Positions 47,387 to 61,119 are shown, counted from the first letter of the stretch. The stretch: DNA of 64,000 bases from Orobanche coerulescens (GCA_033398695.1 CM065802.1:154541465-154605464); one strand, 5' to 3'. Notes: generated by a model not told the origin, from the sequence alone. A program made the numbers and translations.

Positions 47387-47968
47387 ATAAATGGAACCAT
47401 ATTCTATTATCTTATGGTAGATTCGACCCAAACTTCAAACAGCCATAACTTTCGAACCGGGAGGAGCTACGGGACCCGCCACACATGCCGGCGAAGCTCT
47501 TCTCGCGCCCATCGTGTGACCCGATGCTCGGAATTCCTATTATAATATGTTTCCGGAAGCGGAATGGCGATTCATGTCGAACTCATAGCGTTATGCCACG
47601 ACATAACTGGTTCCGAGCCTAAATTCCCCCGTTTTCACGCACTTTCGGCCTTTATATCACTTTATTTATTTATTATTTCGTTTTTATTTTGATATCTTGT
47701 GTCATTTTCAATTTTGATGTGTTTTTTAGGCTTAAAAATACATTCTCTAATGTGTTGAGAGGCGGAATTTGATAATTTCTAATTAGTAAAATCGCATTTC
47801 TTCCCAGTACGATGTGCGTTTGTCATTTACTTTATTACTCCCGTAACGGTATATTATTTTCAATAAGCTTCTTTAGACCGTAGGTGGAAGGATCACCGTG
47901 CATAATTCCTAAGAAAACAAAAAATCGAGCGTGAAAAAAGAATCGAGCAGCGTTGGACGGCAAAAAAA

Positions 47969-48088
47969 GGGTGTGCAATACGAGGACTTCACACGGGGTC
48001 ACCCATCCTACTACTACTCTCGCCCAAGCACGCTTACCTTCGGAGTTCTGATGGGATCCGATGCATTAGTGCTGGTATGATCGTATCC
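47969..48088 (-). rRNA. 5S rRNA gene 52, class 5
   Basis: 120 bp; AGTAGTAGTAGGATGGG, CCCGTGTGAAGTCC and CGTATTGCACACCC; shared with gene 61 six kb to the right. Confidence 0.94.
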
Positions 48089-48671
48089 ATAAGTAGAACC
48101 ACATTCTATTCTCTTATGGTAGATTCGACCCGAACTTCAAACAGCCATAACTTTCGAACCGGGAGGAGCTACGGAACCCGCCACACATGCCAGCGAAGCT
48201 CTTTTCACGCCCATCGTGTGACCCGATGCTCAGAATTCCTATTATAATATATTTCCGGAAGCGGAACGATGATTCGTGTCGAACTCATTGCGTTCCGCCA
48301 TGACATAATTGGTCCCGAGCCTAAATTCCCCCGTTTTGACGCACTTTCCGCCTTTATATCACTTTATTTATATAATATTTCATTTTTCTTTTGATATCTT
48401 TTGTCATTTTCAATTTAGATATGTTTCTTAGGCTTAAAAATACATTCTGTAATGTATTGAGAGGCGGAATTTGATAATTTCTAATTAGTAAAATCGCATT
48501 TCTTCCCCGTACGACGAGCGTTTGTCATTTACTTTATTACTCCCGTGACGGTATATCATTTTCACTCAGCTTCTTTAGACCGTGGGTGGAAGGATCACCA
48601 TGGAGAATTCCTAAGAAAACAAAAAATCGAGCATAAAAAAAGAATCGAGCAGCAATGGACGGCAAAAAAAT

Positions 48672-48790
48672 GGGGTGCAACACGAGGACTTCCGAGGGGG
48701 TCACCCATCCTAGTACTACTCTCGCCCAAGCACGCCTACCTTCGGAGTTCTGATGGGATCCGGTGCATTAGTGCTAGTATGATCGCATCC
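48672..48790 (-). rRNA. 5S rRNA gene 53, class 3
   Basis: 119 bp, class 3 consensus; the flanking spacer at 48,925-48,960 and 49,200 has CHG-site indels. Confidence 0.95.
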
Positions 48791-49363
48791 ATAAGTAGAA
48801 CCACATTCTATTCTCTTATGGTAGATTCGACCCGAACTTCAAACAGTCATAACTTTCGAACTGGGAGGAGCTACGGGACCCATCAGACATGCCGACGAAG
48901 CTCTTCTCGCGCCCATCGTGTGACCCGGCCGAATTCCTATTATAATATGTTTAGGAGCGGAACGGCGATTCGTGTCGAACTCATAGCGTTCTGCCATGAC
49001 GTAACTGGTCCCGAGCCTAAATTCCCCCGTTTTCACGCACTTTCGGCCTTTATATCACTTTATTTATTTAATATTTCATTTTTATTTTGATATCTTGTGT
49101 CATTTTCAATTTAGATGTGTTTCTTAGGCTTAAAAATACATTCTCTAATGTATTGAGAGGCGGAATTTGATAATTTCTAATTAGTAAAATCGCATTTCTT
49201 CCGTCTGACGTGTTTGTCATTTTCTTTATTACTCCCGTAACGGTATATTATTTTCAATTAGCTTCTTTAGATCGTGGGTAGAAGGGTCACCGTGCAGAAT
49301 TCCTAAGAAAACAAAAAATCGAGCGTAAAAAAAGAATCCAGCAGCATTGGATGGCAAAAAAAG

Positions 49364-49482
49364 GGGGTGCACCACTAGGACTTCCCAGGGGGTCACCCAT
49401 CCTAGTACTAATCTCGCCCAAGCGCGCTTAACTTCGGAGTTCTGATGGGATCTGGTGCACTAGTGCTGGTATGATCGCACAG
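49364..49482 (-). rRNA. 5S rRNA gene 54, class 4
   Basis: 119 bp; 5' end CTGTGCG as in gene 41, 9.1 kb (13 units) to the left. Confidence 0.95.
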
Positions 49483-50065
49483 ATAAATGGAACCATATTC
49501 TATTATCTTATGGTAGATTCGACCCAAACTTCAAACAGCCATAACTTTCGAACCGGGAGGAGCTACGGAACCCGCCACACATGCCAGCGAAGCTCTTCTC
49601 GCGCTCATCGTGTGACCCGATGCTCAGAATTCCTATTATAATATGTTTCCGGAAGCGGAACGACGATTCGTGTCGAACTCATCGCGTTCCGCCATGACAT
49701 AATTGGTCCCGAGCCTAAATTCCCCCGTTTTGACGCACTTTCGGCCTTTATATCACTTTATTTATATAATATTTCATTTTTCTTTTGATATCTTTTGTCA
49801 TTTTCAATTTAGATATGTTTCTTAGGCTTAAAAATACATTCTGTAATGTATTTAGAGGCGGAATTTGATAATTTCTAATTAGTAAAATCGCATTTCTTCC
49901 CCGTACGACGAGCGTTTGTCATTTACTTTATTACTCCTGTGACGGTATATCATTTTCACTCAGCTTCTTTAGACCGTGGGTGGAAGGATCACCATGGAGA
50001 ATTCCTAAGAAAAAGAAAAATCGAGCATAAAAAAAGAATCGAGCAGCAATGGACGGCAAAAAAAT

Positions 50066-50184
50066 GGGGTGCAACACGAGGACTTCCGAGGGGGTCACCC
50101 ATCCTAGTACTACTCTCGCCCAAGCACGCCTACCTTCGGAGTTCTGATGGGATCCGGTGCATTAGTGCTAGTATGATCGCATCC
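50066..50184 (-). rRNA. 5S rRNA gene 55, class 3
   Basis: 119 bp, class 3 consensus. Confidence 0.95.
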
Positions 50185-50756
50185 ATAAGTAGAACCACAT
50201 TCTATTCTCTTATGGTAGATTCGACCGAACTTCAAATGACCATAACTTTCGAGCGGGAGGAGCTACGGGACCCATCGGACATGCCGTGAAGCTCTTCGCG
50301 CCCATCGTGTGACCCGGCCTCAGAATTCCTATTATAATATGTTTAGGAGCGGAACGGCGATTCGTGTCGAACTCATAGCGTTACGCCATGACGTAATCGG
50401 GTCCCGAGCCTAAATTCCCCCGTTTTCACGCACTTTCGGCCTTTATATCACTTTATTTATTTAATATTTCATTTTTATTTTGATATCTTGTGTCATTTTC
50501 AATTTAGATGTGTTTCTTAGGCTTAAAAATACATTCTCTAATGTATTGAGAGGCGGAATTTGATAATTTCTAATTAGTAAAATCGCATTTCTTCCCGTAC
50601 GATGAGCGTTTGTCATTTACTTTATTACTCCGTGACGGTATATCATTTTCACTCGGCTTCTTTAGGCCGTGGGTGGAAGGATCACCATGGAGAATTCTAA
50701 GAAAACGAAAAATCGAGCATAAAAAAGAATCGGCAAAGAATGGACGGCAAAAAAAT

Positions 50757-50875
50757 GGGGTGCAACACGAGGACTTCCGAGGGGGTCACCCATCCTAGTA
50801 CTACTCTCGCCCAAGCACGCCTACCTTCGGAGTTCTGATGGGATCCGGTGCATTAGTGCTAGTATGATCGCATCC
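50757..50875 (-). rRNA. 5S rRNA gene 56, class 3
   Basis: 119 bp, class 3 consensus; the spacers on both sides carry indels. Confidence 0.95.
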
Positions 50876-51454
50876 ATAAGTAGAACCACATTCTATTCTC
50901 TTATGGTAGATTCGACCCGAACTTCAAAGACCATAACTTTCGAGCGGGAGGAGCTACGGGACCCATCGGACATGCCGTGAAGCTCTTCTCGCGCCCATCG
51001 TGTGACCCGACGCTCAGAATTCCTATTATAATATGTTTCCGGAAGCGGAACGGCGATTTGTGTCGAACTCATAGCGTTCTGCCATGACGTAACTGGTCCC
51101 GAGCCTAAATTCCCCCGTTTTCACGCACTTTTGGCCTTTATATCACTTTATTTATTTAATATTTCATTTTTATTTTGATACCTTGTGTCATTTTCAATTT
51201 AGATGTGTTTCTTAGGCTTAAAAATACATTCTCTAATGTATTGAGAGGCGGAATTTGATAATTTCTAATTAGTAAAATCGCATTTCTTCCCCGTACGACG
51301 TGCGTTTGTCATTTTCTTTATTACTCCCGTAACGGTATATTATTTTCAATTAGCTTCTTTAGACCGTGGGTAGAAGGGTCACCGTGCAGAATTCCTAAGA
51401 AAACGAAAAATCGAGCGTAAAAAAAAATCCAGCAGCATTGGATGGCAAAAAAAG

Positions 51455-51573
51455 GGGGTGCACCACTAGGACTTCCCAGGGGGTCACCCATCCTAGTACT
51501 AATCTCGCTCAAGCGCGCTTAACTTCGGAGTTATGATGGGATCTGGTGCACTAGTGCTGGTATGATCGCACCG
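51455..51573 (-). rRNA. 5S rRNA gene 57, class 4
   Basis: 119 bp; same as genes 38 and 47 apart from TTGAGCGAGAT. Confidence 0.95.
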
Positions 51574-52156
51574 ATAAATGGAACCATATTCTATTATCTT
51601 ATGGTAGATTCGACCCAAACTTCAAACAGCCATAACTTTCGAACTGGGAGGAGCTACGGGACACGCCACACATGCCGGCGAAGCTCTTCTCGCGCCCATC
51701 GTGTGACCCGATGCTCAGAATTCCTATTATAATATATTTCCGGAAGCGGAACGACGATTCATGTCGAACTCATAGCGTTATGCCATGACATAACTGGTTC
51801 TGAGCCTAAATTCCCCCGTTTTCACGCACTTTCGGCCTTTATATCACTTTATTTATTTAATATTTCGTTTTTATTTTGATATCTTGTGTCATTTTCAATT
51901 TTGATGTGTTTTTTAGGCTTAAAAATACATTCTCTAATGTATTGAGAGGCGGAATTTGATAATTTCTAATTAGTAAAATCGCATTTCTTCCCAGTACGAC
52001 GTGCATTTGTCATTTACTTTATTACTCCCGTAACGGTATATTATTTTCAATAAGCTTCTTTAGACCGTAGGTGGAAGGATCACCGTGCATAATTCCTAAG
52101 AAAATAAAAAATCGAGCGTGAAAAAAGAATCGAGCAGCAATGGACGGCAAAAAAAT

Positions 52157-52275
52157 GGGGTGCAACACGAGGACTTCCGAGGGGGTCACCCATCCTAGTA
52201 CTACTCTCGCCCAAGCACGCCTACCTTCGGAGTTCTGATGGGATCCGGTGCATTAGTGCTTGTATGATCGCATCC
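52157..52275 (-). rRNA. 5S rRNA gene 58, class 3 with class 4/5-type downstream spacer
   Basis: 119 bp; CATACAAGCACTAATGC; third member of the chimeric unit set (39, 48, 58). Confidence 0.95.
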
Positions 52276-52850
52276 ATAAGTAGAACCACATTCTATTCTC
52301 TTATGTTAGATTCGACCCGAACTTCAAACAGCCATAACTTTCGAACTCGGAGGAGCTACGGGACCCATCAGACATGCCGGCGAAGCTCTTCTCGCGCCCA
52401 TCGTGTGACCCGACGCTCAGAATTCCTATTATAATATGTTTCCGGAAGCGGAACGGCGATTCGTGTCGAACTCATAGCGTTCTGCCATGACGTAACTGGT
52501 CCCGAGCCTAAATTCCCCCGTTTTCACGCACTTTCGGCCTTTATATCACTTTATTTATATAATATTTCATTTTTCTTTTGATATCTTTTGTCATTTTCAA
52601 TTTAGATATGTTTCTTAGGCTTAAAAATACATTCTGTAATGTATTGAGAGGCGGAATTTGATAATTTCTAATTAGTAAAATCGCTTTTCTTCCCGTCTGA
52701 CGAGCGTTTGTCATTTACTTTATTACTCCGTGACGGTATATCATTTTCACTCATTCGTAGACCGTGGGTGGAAGGATCACCATGTAGAATTCTAAGAAAA
52801 GCGAAAAATCGAGCATAAAAAAGAATCGAGCGAGAATGGACGGCAAAAAT

Positions 52851-52966
52851 GGGGTGCGGCACGAGGACTTCCAGGGGTCACCCATCCTAGTACTACTCTC
52901 GCCCAAGCACGCCTACCTTCGGAGTTCGATGGGATCCGGTGCATTAGTGCTAGTATGATCGCATCC
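52851..52966 (-). rRNA. 5S rRNA gene 59, class 3, with micro-deletions
   Basis: 116 bp; bases missing at GACCCCTGGAAG and CATCGAAC; GTGCCGCACCCC at the 3' end. Confidence 0.93.
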
Positions 52967-53546
52967 ATAAGTAGAACCACATTCTATTCTCTTATGGTAG
53001 ATTCGACCCGAACTTCAAATGACCATAACTTTCGAACCGGGAGGAGCTACGGGACCCATCGGACATGCCGTGAAGCTCTTCTCGCGCCCATCGTGTGACC
53101 CGACGCTCGTAATTCCTATTATAATATGTTTAGGAGCGGAACGGCGATTCGTGTCGAACTCATAGCGTTCTGCCATGACGTAACTGGTCCCGAGCCTAAA
53201 TTCCCCCGTTTTCACGCACTTTCGGCCTTTATATCACTTTATTTATATAATATTTCATTTTTCTTTTGATATCTTTTGTCATTTTCAATTTAGATGTGTT
53301 TCTTAGGCTTAAAAATACATTCTCTAATGTATTGAGAAGCGGAATTTGATAATTTCTAATTAGTAAAATCGCATTTCTTCCTTGTACGACGTGCGTTTGT
53401 CATTTTCTTTATTACTCCCGTAACGGTATATTATTTTCAATTAGCTTCTTTAGACCGTGGGTAGAAGGGTCACCGTGCAGAATTCCTAAGAAAACGAAAA
53501 ATCGAGCGTAAAAAAAGAATCCAGCAGCATTGGATGGCAAAAAAAA

Positions 53547-53665
53547 GGGGTGCACGACTAGGACTTCCCAGGGGGTCACCCATCCTAGTACTAATCTCGC
53601 CCAAGCGCACTTAACTTCGGAGTTCTGATGGGATCTGGTGCACTAGTGCTGGTATGATCGCACCG
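53547..53665 (-). rRNA. 5S rRNA gene 60, class 4
   Basis: 119 bp; GTTAAGTGCGCTTGG as in gene 51; CCTAGTCGTGCACC. Confidence 0.95.
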
Positions 53666-54238
53666 ATAAATGGAACCATATTCTATTATCTTATGGTAGA
53701 TTCGACCCAAACTTCAAACAGCCATAACTTTCGAGCGGGAGGAGCTACGGGACCCGCCACACATGCCGTGAAGCTCTTCTCGCGCCCATCGTGTGACCGG
53801 ATGCTCGGAATTCCTATTATAATATGTTTAGGAAGCGGAATGGCGATTCATGTCGAACTCATAGCGTTATGCCATGACATAAGCGGTTACGAGCCTAAAT
53901 TCCCCGTTTTCACGCACTTCCGGCCTTTATATCACTTTATTTATTTAATATTTCGTTTTTATTTTGATATCTTGTGTCATTTTCAATTTTGATGTGTTTT
54001 TAGGCTTAAAAATACATTCTCTAATGTATTGAGAGGCGGAATTTGATAATTTCTAATTAGTAAAATCGCATTTCTTCCCAAGACTGACGTGCGTTTGTCA
54101 TTTACTTTATTACTCCGTAACGGTATATTATTTTCAATAAGCTTCTTTAGACCGTAGGTGGAAGGATCACCGTGCATAATTCCTAAGAAAACAAAAATCG
54201 AGCGTGAAAAAGAATCGAGCGGCGTTGGACGGCAAAAA

Positions 54239-54358
54239 GAGTGTGCAATACGAGGACTTCACACGGGGTCACCCATCCTACTACTACTCTCGCCCAAGCA
54301 CGCTTACCTTCGGAGTTCGATGGGATCCGATGCATTAGTCTTTGGTATGATCGTATCC
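54239..54358 (-). rRNA. 5S rRNA gene 61, class 5
   Basis: 120 bp; shares AGTAGTAGTAGGATGGG with gene 52; ACCAAAGACTAATGC where the others have ACCAGCACTAATGC. Confidence 0.93.
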
Positions 54359-54934
54359 ATAAGTAGAACCACATTCTATTCTCTTATGGTAGATTCGACC
54401 CGAACTTCAAGCGGCCATAACTTTCGAGCGGGAGGAGCTACGGAACCCGCCACACATGCCGTGAAGCTCTTCTCGCGCCCATCGTGTGACCCGATGCTCG
54501 AGAATTCCTATTATAATATATTTCGGAGCGGAACGACGATTCGTGTCGAACTCATTGCGTTCGCCATGACATAATTGGTCCGAGCCTAAATTCCCCCGTT
54601 TTGACGCACTTTCCGCCTTTATATCACTTTATTTATATAATATTTCATTTTTCTTTTGATATCTTTTGTCATTTTCAATTTAGATATGTTTCTTAGGCTT
54701 AAAAATACATTCTGTAATGTATTGAGAGGCGGAATTTGATAATTTCTAATTAGTAAAATCGCATTTCTTCCCCGTACGACGAGCGTTTGTCATTTACTTT
54801 ATTACTCCCGTGACGGTATATCATTTTCACTCAGCTTCTTTAGACCGTGGGTGGAAGGATCACCATGGAGAATTCCTAAGAAAACAAAAAATCGAGCATA
54901 AAAAAAGAATCGAGCGGAATGGATGGCAAAAAAT

Positions 54935-55053
54935 GGGGTGCAACACGAGGACTTCCGAGGGGGTCACCCATCCTAGTACTACTCTCGCCCAAGCACGCCT
55001 ACCTTCGGAGTTCTGATGGGATCCGGTGCATTAGTGCTAGTATGATCGCATCC
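54935..55053 (-). rRNA. 5S rRNA gene 62, class 3
   Basis: 119 bp, class 3 consensus. Confidence 0.95.
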
Positions 55054-55618
55054 ATAAGTAGAACCACATTCTATTCTCTTATGGTAGATTAAACCCGAAC
55101 TTCAAACGGCCATAACTTTCGAGCGGGAGGAGCTACGGGACCCATCGGACATGCCGTGACTCTTCTCGCGCCCATCGTGTGACCCGGCCTCGAATTCCTA
55201 TTATAATATGTTTAGGAGCGGAATGGCGATTCGTGTCGAACTCATAGCGTTACGCCATGACGTAATTGGTCCCGAGCCTAAATTCCCCGTTTTCACGCAC
55301 TTTCGGCCTTTAAAACACTTTATTTATATAAGATTTCGAGAATCTTTTGATATCTCTTGTCATATTCGATTTATATGTGTTTCTTAGGCTTAAAAATACA
55401 TTACGTAATGTATTGAGAGGCGGAATTTGATAATTTCTAATTAGTAAAATCGCATTTCTTCCCGTCTGACAGCGTTTGTCATTTACTTTATTACTCCGTG
55501 ACGGTATATCATTTTCACTCGGCTTCTTTAGACCGTGGGTGGAAGGATCACCTGGAGAATTCTAAGAAAACGAAAAATCGAGCATAAAAAAGAATCGAGC
55601 GGAATGGATGGCAAAAAT

Positions 55619-55737
55619 GGGGTGCAACACGAGGACTTCCCAGGGGGTCACCCATCCTAGTACTACTCTCGCCCAAGCACGCTTACCTTCGGAGTTCTGA
55701 TGGGATTCGGTGCATTAATGCTAGTATGATCGCATCC
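55619..55737 (-). rRNA. 5S rRNA gene 63, class 3
   Basis: 119 bp; box A GGTAAGC, CATTAATGCACCGAATCCC. Confidence 0.94.
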
Positions 55738-56311
55738 ATAAGTAGAACCACATTCTATTCTCTTATGGTAGATTCGACCCGAACTTCAAGCAGCCATAAC
55801 TTTCGAACCGGGAGGAGCTATGGGACCCACCAGACATGCCGGCAAAGCTCTTCTCGCACCCATCGTGTGACCAGCCTTCGAATTCCTATTATAATATGTT
55901 TAGGAAGCGGAACGGCGATTCGTGTCGAACTCATAGCGTTACGCCATGACGTAATCGGTCCCGAGCCTAAATTCCCCGTTTTCACGCACTTTCGGCATTT
56001 ATATCACTTTATTTATTTAATATTTCATTTTTATTTTGATATCTTGTGTAATTTTCAATTTAGATGTGTTTCTTAGGCTTAAAAATACATTCTCTAATGT
56101 ATTGAGAGGCGGAATTTGATCATTTCTAATTAGTAAAATCGCATTTCTTCCCCGTACGACGTGCGTTTGTCATTTTCTTTATTACTCCCGTAACGGTATA
56201 TTATTTTCAATTAGCTTCTTTAGACCGTGGGTAGAAGGGTCACCGTGCAGAATTCCTAAGAAAACGAAAATCGGCGTAAAAGAATCCGCTGACATTGGAT
56301 GGCAAAAAAAA

Positions 56312-56430
56312 GGGGTGCACCACTAGGACTTCCGAGGGGGTCACCCATCCTAGTACTAATCTCGCCCAAGCGCGCTTAACTTCGGAGTTCTAATGGGATC
56401 TGGTGCACTAGTGCTGGTATGATCGCACCG
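56312..56430 (-). rRNA. 5S rRNA gene 64, class 4
   Basis: 119 bp; CATTAGAACTCC shared with gene 70 (first position of the six-unit block). Confidence 0.95.
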
Positions 56431-57008
56431 ATAAATGGAACCATATTCTATTATCTTATGGTAGATTCGACCCAAACTTCAAACAGCCATAACTTTCGAA
56501 CCGGGAGGAGCTACGGGACCCGCCACACATGCCGGCTAAGCTCTTCTCGCGCCCATCGTGTGACCCGATGCTCGGAATTCCTATTATAATATGTTTCCGA
56601 AAGCGGAATGGCGATTCATGTCGAACTCATAGCGTTATGCCATGACATAACTGGTTCCGAGCCTAAATTCCCCCGTTTTCACGCATTTTCCGCCTTTATA
56701 TCACTTTATTTATTTAATATTTCGTTTCTATTTTGATATCTTGTGTCATTTTCAATTTTGATGTGTTTTTTAGGCTTAAAAATACATTCTCTAATGTATT
56801 GAGAGGCGGAATTTGATAATTTCTAATTAGCAAAATCGCATTTCTTCCCGATCTGACGTCGTTTGTCATTTACTTTATTACTCAGTAACGGTATATTATT
56901 TTCAATAAGCTTCTTTAGACCGTAGGTGGAAGGATCACCGTGCATAATTCCTAAGAAAACAAAAAATCGAGCGTGAAAAAGAATCGAGCGGCGTTGGACG
57001 GCAAAAAA

Positions 57009-57123
57009 GGGTGTGCAATACGAGGACTTCGGGGGTCACCCATCCTACTACTACTCTCGCCCAAGCACGCATACCTTCGGAGTTGATGGGATCCGATGCA
57101 TTAGTGCTGGTATGATCGTATCC
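57009..57123 (-). rRNA. 5S rRNA gene 65, class 5, with micro-deletions
   Basis: 115 bp; GGTATGCGTGCTTGG shared only with gene 71 (second position of the block). Confidence 0.92.
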
Positions 57124-57695
57124 ATAAGTAGAACCACATTCTATTCTCTTATGGTAGATTCGACCAGAACTTCAAATGGCCATAACTTTCGAGCGGGAGG
57201 AGCTACGGACCCGCCACACATGCCGTGAAGCTCTTCGCGCCCATCGTGTGACCCGATGCTCGAATTCCTATTATAATATGTTTCCGGAAGCGGAACGACG
57301 ATTCGTGTCGAACTCATAGCGTTCTGCTATGACGTAACTGGTCCCGAGCCTAAATTCCCCCGATTTCACGCCCTTTCCGCATTTATATCACTTACTTGAT
57401 TTAACATTTCATTTTTATCTTGATATCTTGTGTCATTTTCAATTTCGATGTGTTTCTTAGGCGTAAAAATACATTCTCTAATGTATTGAGAAGCGGAATT
57501 TGATAATTTCTAATTAGTAAAATCGCATTTCTTCCCCTGTCTGACGTGCGTTTGTCATTTTCTTTATTACTCCGTAACGGTATATTATTTTCAATTAGCT
57601 TCTTTAGACCGTGGGTAGAAGGGTCACCGTGCGGAATTCCTAAGAAAGCGAAAAATCGAGCGTAAAAAGAATCAGCGGCATTGGATGGCAAAAAA

Positions 57696-57808
57696 GGTGC
57701 ACCAAGTAGGACTTCTGAGGGTCACCCATCCTAGTACTAATCTCGCCCAAGCGCACTTAACCGGAGTTCGATGGGATCCGTGCACTAGTCTTTGGTATGA
57801 TCGCACCG
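57696..57808 (-). rRNA. 5S rRNA gene 66, class 4, with micro-deletions
   Basis: 113 bp; GTTAAGTGCGCTTGG, ACCAAAGACTAGTGC and shortened 3' half; matches gene 72 (third position). Confidence 0.91.
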
Positions 57809-58371
57809 ATAAATGGAACCATATTCTATTATCTTATGGTAGATTCGACCCAAACTTCAAACACCATAACTTTCGAGCGGGGAGGAGCTACGGGACCCAC
57901 ACATGCGTGACTCTTCTCGCGCCCATCGTGTGACCCGATGCTCGAATTCCTATTATAATATGTTTAGGAGCGGAATGGCGATTCATGTCGAACTCATAGC
58001 GTTATGCCATGACATAAGCGGTTAGAGCCTAAATTCCCCGTTTTCACGCACTTTCGGCCTTTATATCACTTTATTTATTTAATATTTCGTTTTTATTTTG
58101 ATATCTTGTGTCATTTTCAATTTTGATGTGTTTTTAGGCTTAAAAATACATTCTCTAATGTATTGAGAGGCGGAATTTGATAATTTCTAATTAGTAAAAT
58201 CGCATTTCTTCCTAGTCTGACGTGCGTTTGTCATTTACTTTATTACTCCGTAACGGTATATTATTTTCAATAAGCTTCTTTAGACCGTAGGTGGAAGGAT
58301 CACCGTGCATAATTCCTAAGAAAACAAAAATCGGCGTGAAAAAGAATCGAGCGGCGTTGGACGGCAAAAAA

Positions 58372-58489
58372 GGGTGTGCAATACGAGGACTTCACGGGGT
58401 CACCCATCCTACTACTACTCTCGCCCAAGCACGCTTACCTTCGGAGTTCGATGGGATCCGATGCATTAGTCTTTGGTATGATCGTATCC
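58372..58489 (-). rRNA. 5S rRNA gene 67, class 5
   Basis: 118 bp; matches gene 73 (fourth position) but has ACCAAAGACTAATGC where gene 73 has ACCAGCACTAATGC. Confidence 0.92.
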
Positions 58490-59061
58490 ATAAGTAGAAC
58501 CACATTCTATTCTCTTATGGTAGATTCGACCGAACTTCAAAGCGGCCATAACTTTCGAGCGGGAGGAGCTACGGAACCCGCCACACATGCCAGTGAAGCT
58601 CTTCTCGCGCCCATCGTGTGACCCGATGCTCGAATTCCTATTATAATATATTTAGGAAGCGGAACGACGATTCGTGTCGAACTCATTGCGTTCGCCATGA
58701 CATAATTGGTCCCGAGCCTAAATTCCCCGTTTTTGACGCACTTTCCGCCTTTATATCACTTTATTTATATAATATTTCATTTTCTTTTGATATCTTTTGT
58801 CATTTTCAATTTAGATATGTTTCTTAAGCTTAAAATACATTACGTAATGTATTGAGAGGCGGAATTTGATAATTTCTAATTAGTAAAATCGCATTTCTTC
58901 CCCGTCTGACGAGCGTTTGTCATTTACTTTATTACTCCCGTGACGGTATATCATTTTCACTCGGCTTCTTTAGGCCGTGGGTGGAAGGATCACCATGGAG
59001 AATTCCTAAGAAAACAAAAATCGAGCATAAAAAAGAATCGGCGGCAATGGACGGCAAAAAT

Positions 59062-59176
59062 GGGGTGCAACACGAGGACTTAGGGGGTCACCCATCCTAG
59101 TACTACTCTCGCCCAAGCACGCCTACCTTCGGAGTTCGATGGGATCCGGTGCATTAGTGCTAGTATGATCGCATCC
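59062..59176 (-). rRNA. 5S rRNA gene 68, class 3, with micro-deletions
   Basis: 115 bp; CCCCCTAAGTCC and CATCGAAC; gene 74 at the same block position is full length (119 bp). Confidence 0.92.
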
Positions 59177-59749
59177 ATAAGTAGAACCACATTCTATTCT
59201 CTTATGGTAGATTAAACCCGAACTTCAAATGGCCATAACTTTCGAGCGGGAGGAGCTACGGACCCATCACACATGCCGTGAGCTCTTCTCGCGCCCATCG
59301 TGTGACCCGGCCTTCAAATTCCTATTATAATATGTTTAGGAAGCGGAACAGCGATTCGTGTCGAACTCATAGCGTTACGCCATGACGTAATCGTCCGAGC
59401 CTAAATTCCCCCGTTTTCACGCACTTTCGGCCTTTAAATCACTTTATTTATATAATATTTCATTTTTCTTTTGATATCTTTTGTCATTTTCAATTTAGAT
59501 ATGTTTCTTAGGCTTAAAAATACATTCTGTAATGTATTGAGAGGCGGAATTTGATAATTTCTAATTAGTAAAATCGCATTTCTTCCCCGTACGACGAGCG
59601 TTTGTCATTTACTTTATTACTCCCGTGACGGTATATCATTTTCACTCAGCTTCTTTAGACCGTGGGTGGAAGGATCACCCTGGAGAATTCCTAAGAAAAC
59701 GAAAAATCGAGCATAAAAAAGAATCGACGACAATGGACGGCAAAAAAAT

Positions 59750-59868
59750 AGGGTGCAACACGAGGACTTCCGAGGGGGTCACCCATCCTAGTACTACTCT
59801 CGCCCAAGCACGCCTACCTTCGGAGTTCTAATGGGATCCGGTGCATTAGTGCTAGTATGATCGCATCC
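59750..59868 (-). rRNA. 5S rRNA gene 69, class 3
   Basis: 119 bp; CATTAGAACTCC and GCACCCT; gene 75 at the same block position is 113 bp. Confidence 0.94.
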
Positions 59869-60437
59869 ATAAGTAGAACCACATTCTATTCTCTTATGGT
59901 AGATTCGACCCGAACTTCAAACAGCCATAACTTTCGAACCGAGAGGAGCTACGGGACCCATCAGACATGCCGGCGAAGCTCTTCTCGCGCCCATCGTGTG
60001 ACCCGACGCTCAGAATTCCTATTATAATATGTTTAGGAAGCGGAGCGGTCGTTCGAACTCATAGCGTTACGCCATGACGTAATCGGTCCGAGCCTAAATT
60101 CCCCGTTTTCACGCACTTTCGGCATTTATATCACTTTATTTATTTAATATTTCATTTTTATTTTGATATCTTGTGTAATTTTCAATTTAGATGTGTTTCT
60201 TATGCTTAAAAATACATTCACTTTTGTATTGTGAGGCGGTATTTGATAATTTCTAATTAGTAAAATCGCATTTCTTCCGTCTGACGTGCGTTTGTCATTT
60301 TCTTTATTACTCCGTAATCGTATATTATTTTCAATTAGCTTCTTTAGACCGTGGGTAGAAGGGTCACCGTGCGAATTCCTAAGAAAGCGAAAAATCGAGC
60401 GTAAAAAAGAATCAGCGGCATTGGATGGCAAAAAAAA

Positions 60438-60548
60438 GGGTGCACCACTAGGACTTCCCGGGTCACCCATCCTAGTACTAATCTCGCCCAAGCGCTTAAC
60501 CGGAGTTCTAATGGGATCCGGTGCACTAGTGCTGGTATGATCGCACCG
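60438..60548 (-). rRNA. 5S rRNA gene 70, class 4, with micro-deletions
   Basis: 111 bp; missing bases around GGTTAAGCGCTTGGG and GACCCGGGAAG; shares CATTAGAACTCC with gene 64. Confidence 0.91.
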
Positions 60549-61119
60549 ATAAATGGAACCATATTCTATTATCTTATGGTCGATTCGACCCAAACTTCAA
60601 GCGACCATAACTTTCGAGCGGGAGGAGCTACGGGACCGCCACACATGCCGGCTAAGCTCTTCTCGCGCCCATCGTGTGACTGATGCTCGGAATTCCTATT
60701 ATAATATGTTTAGAAGCGGAATGGCGATTCATGTCGAACTCATAGCGTTATGCCATGACATAATTGGTTAGAGCCTAAATTCCCCGTTTTCACGCATTTT
60801 GGCCTTTATATCACTTTTTTATTTATTTAATATTTCGTTTCTATTTTGATATCTTGTGTCATTTTCAATTTTGATGTGTTTTTAGGCTTAAAAATACATT
60901 CTCTAATGTATTGAGAGGCGGAATTTTATAATTTCTAATTAGTAAAATCGCATTTCTTCCCGTATGACGTGCGTTTGTCATTTACTTTATTACTCCGTAA
61001 CGGTATATTATTTTCAATAAGCTTCTTTAGACCGTAGGTGGAAGGATCACCGTGCATAATTCCTAAGAAAACAAAAAATCGGCGTGAAAAAGAATCGAGC
61101 GGCGTTGGACGGCAAAAAA

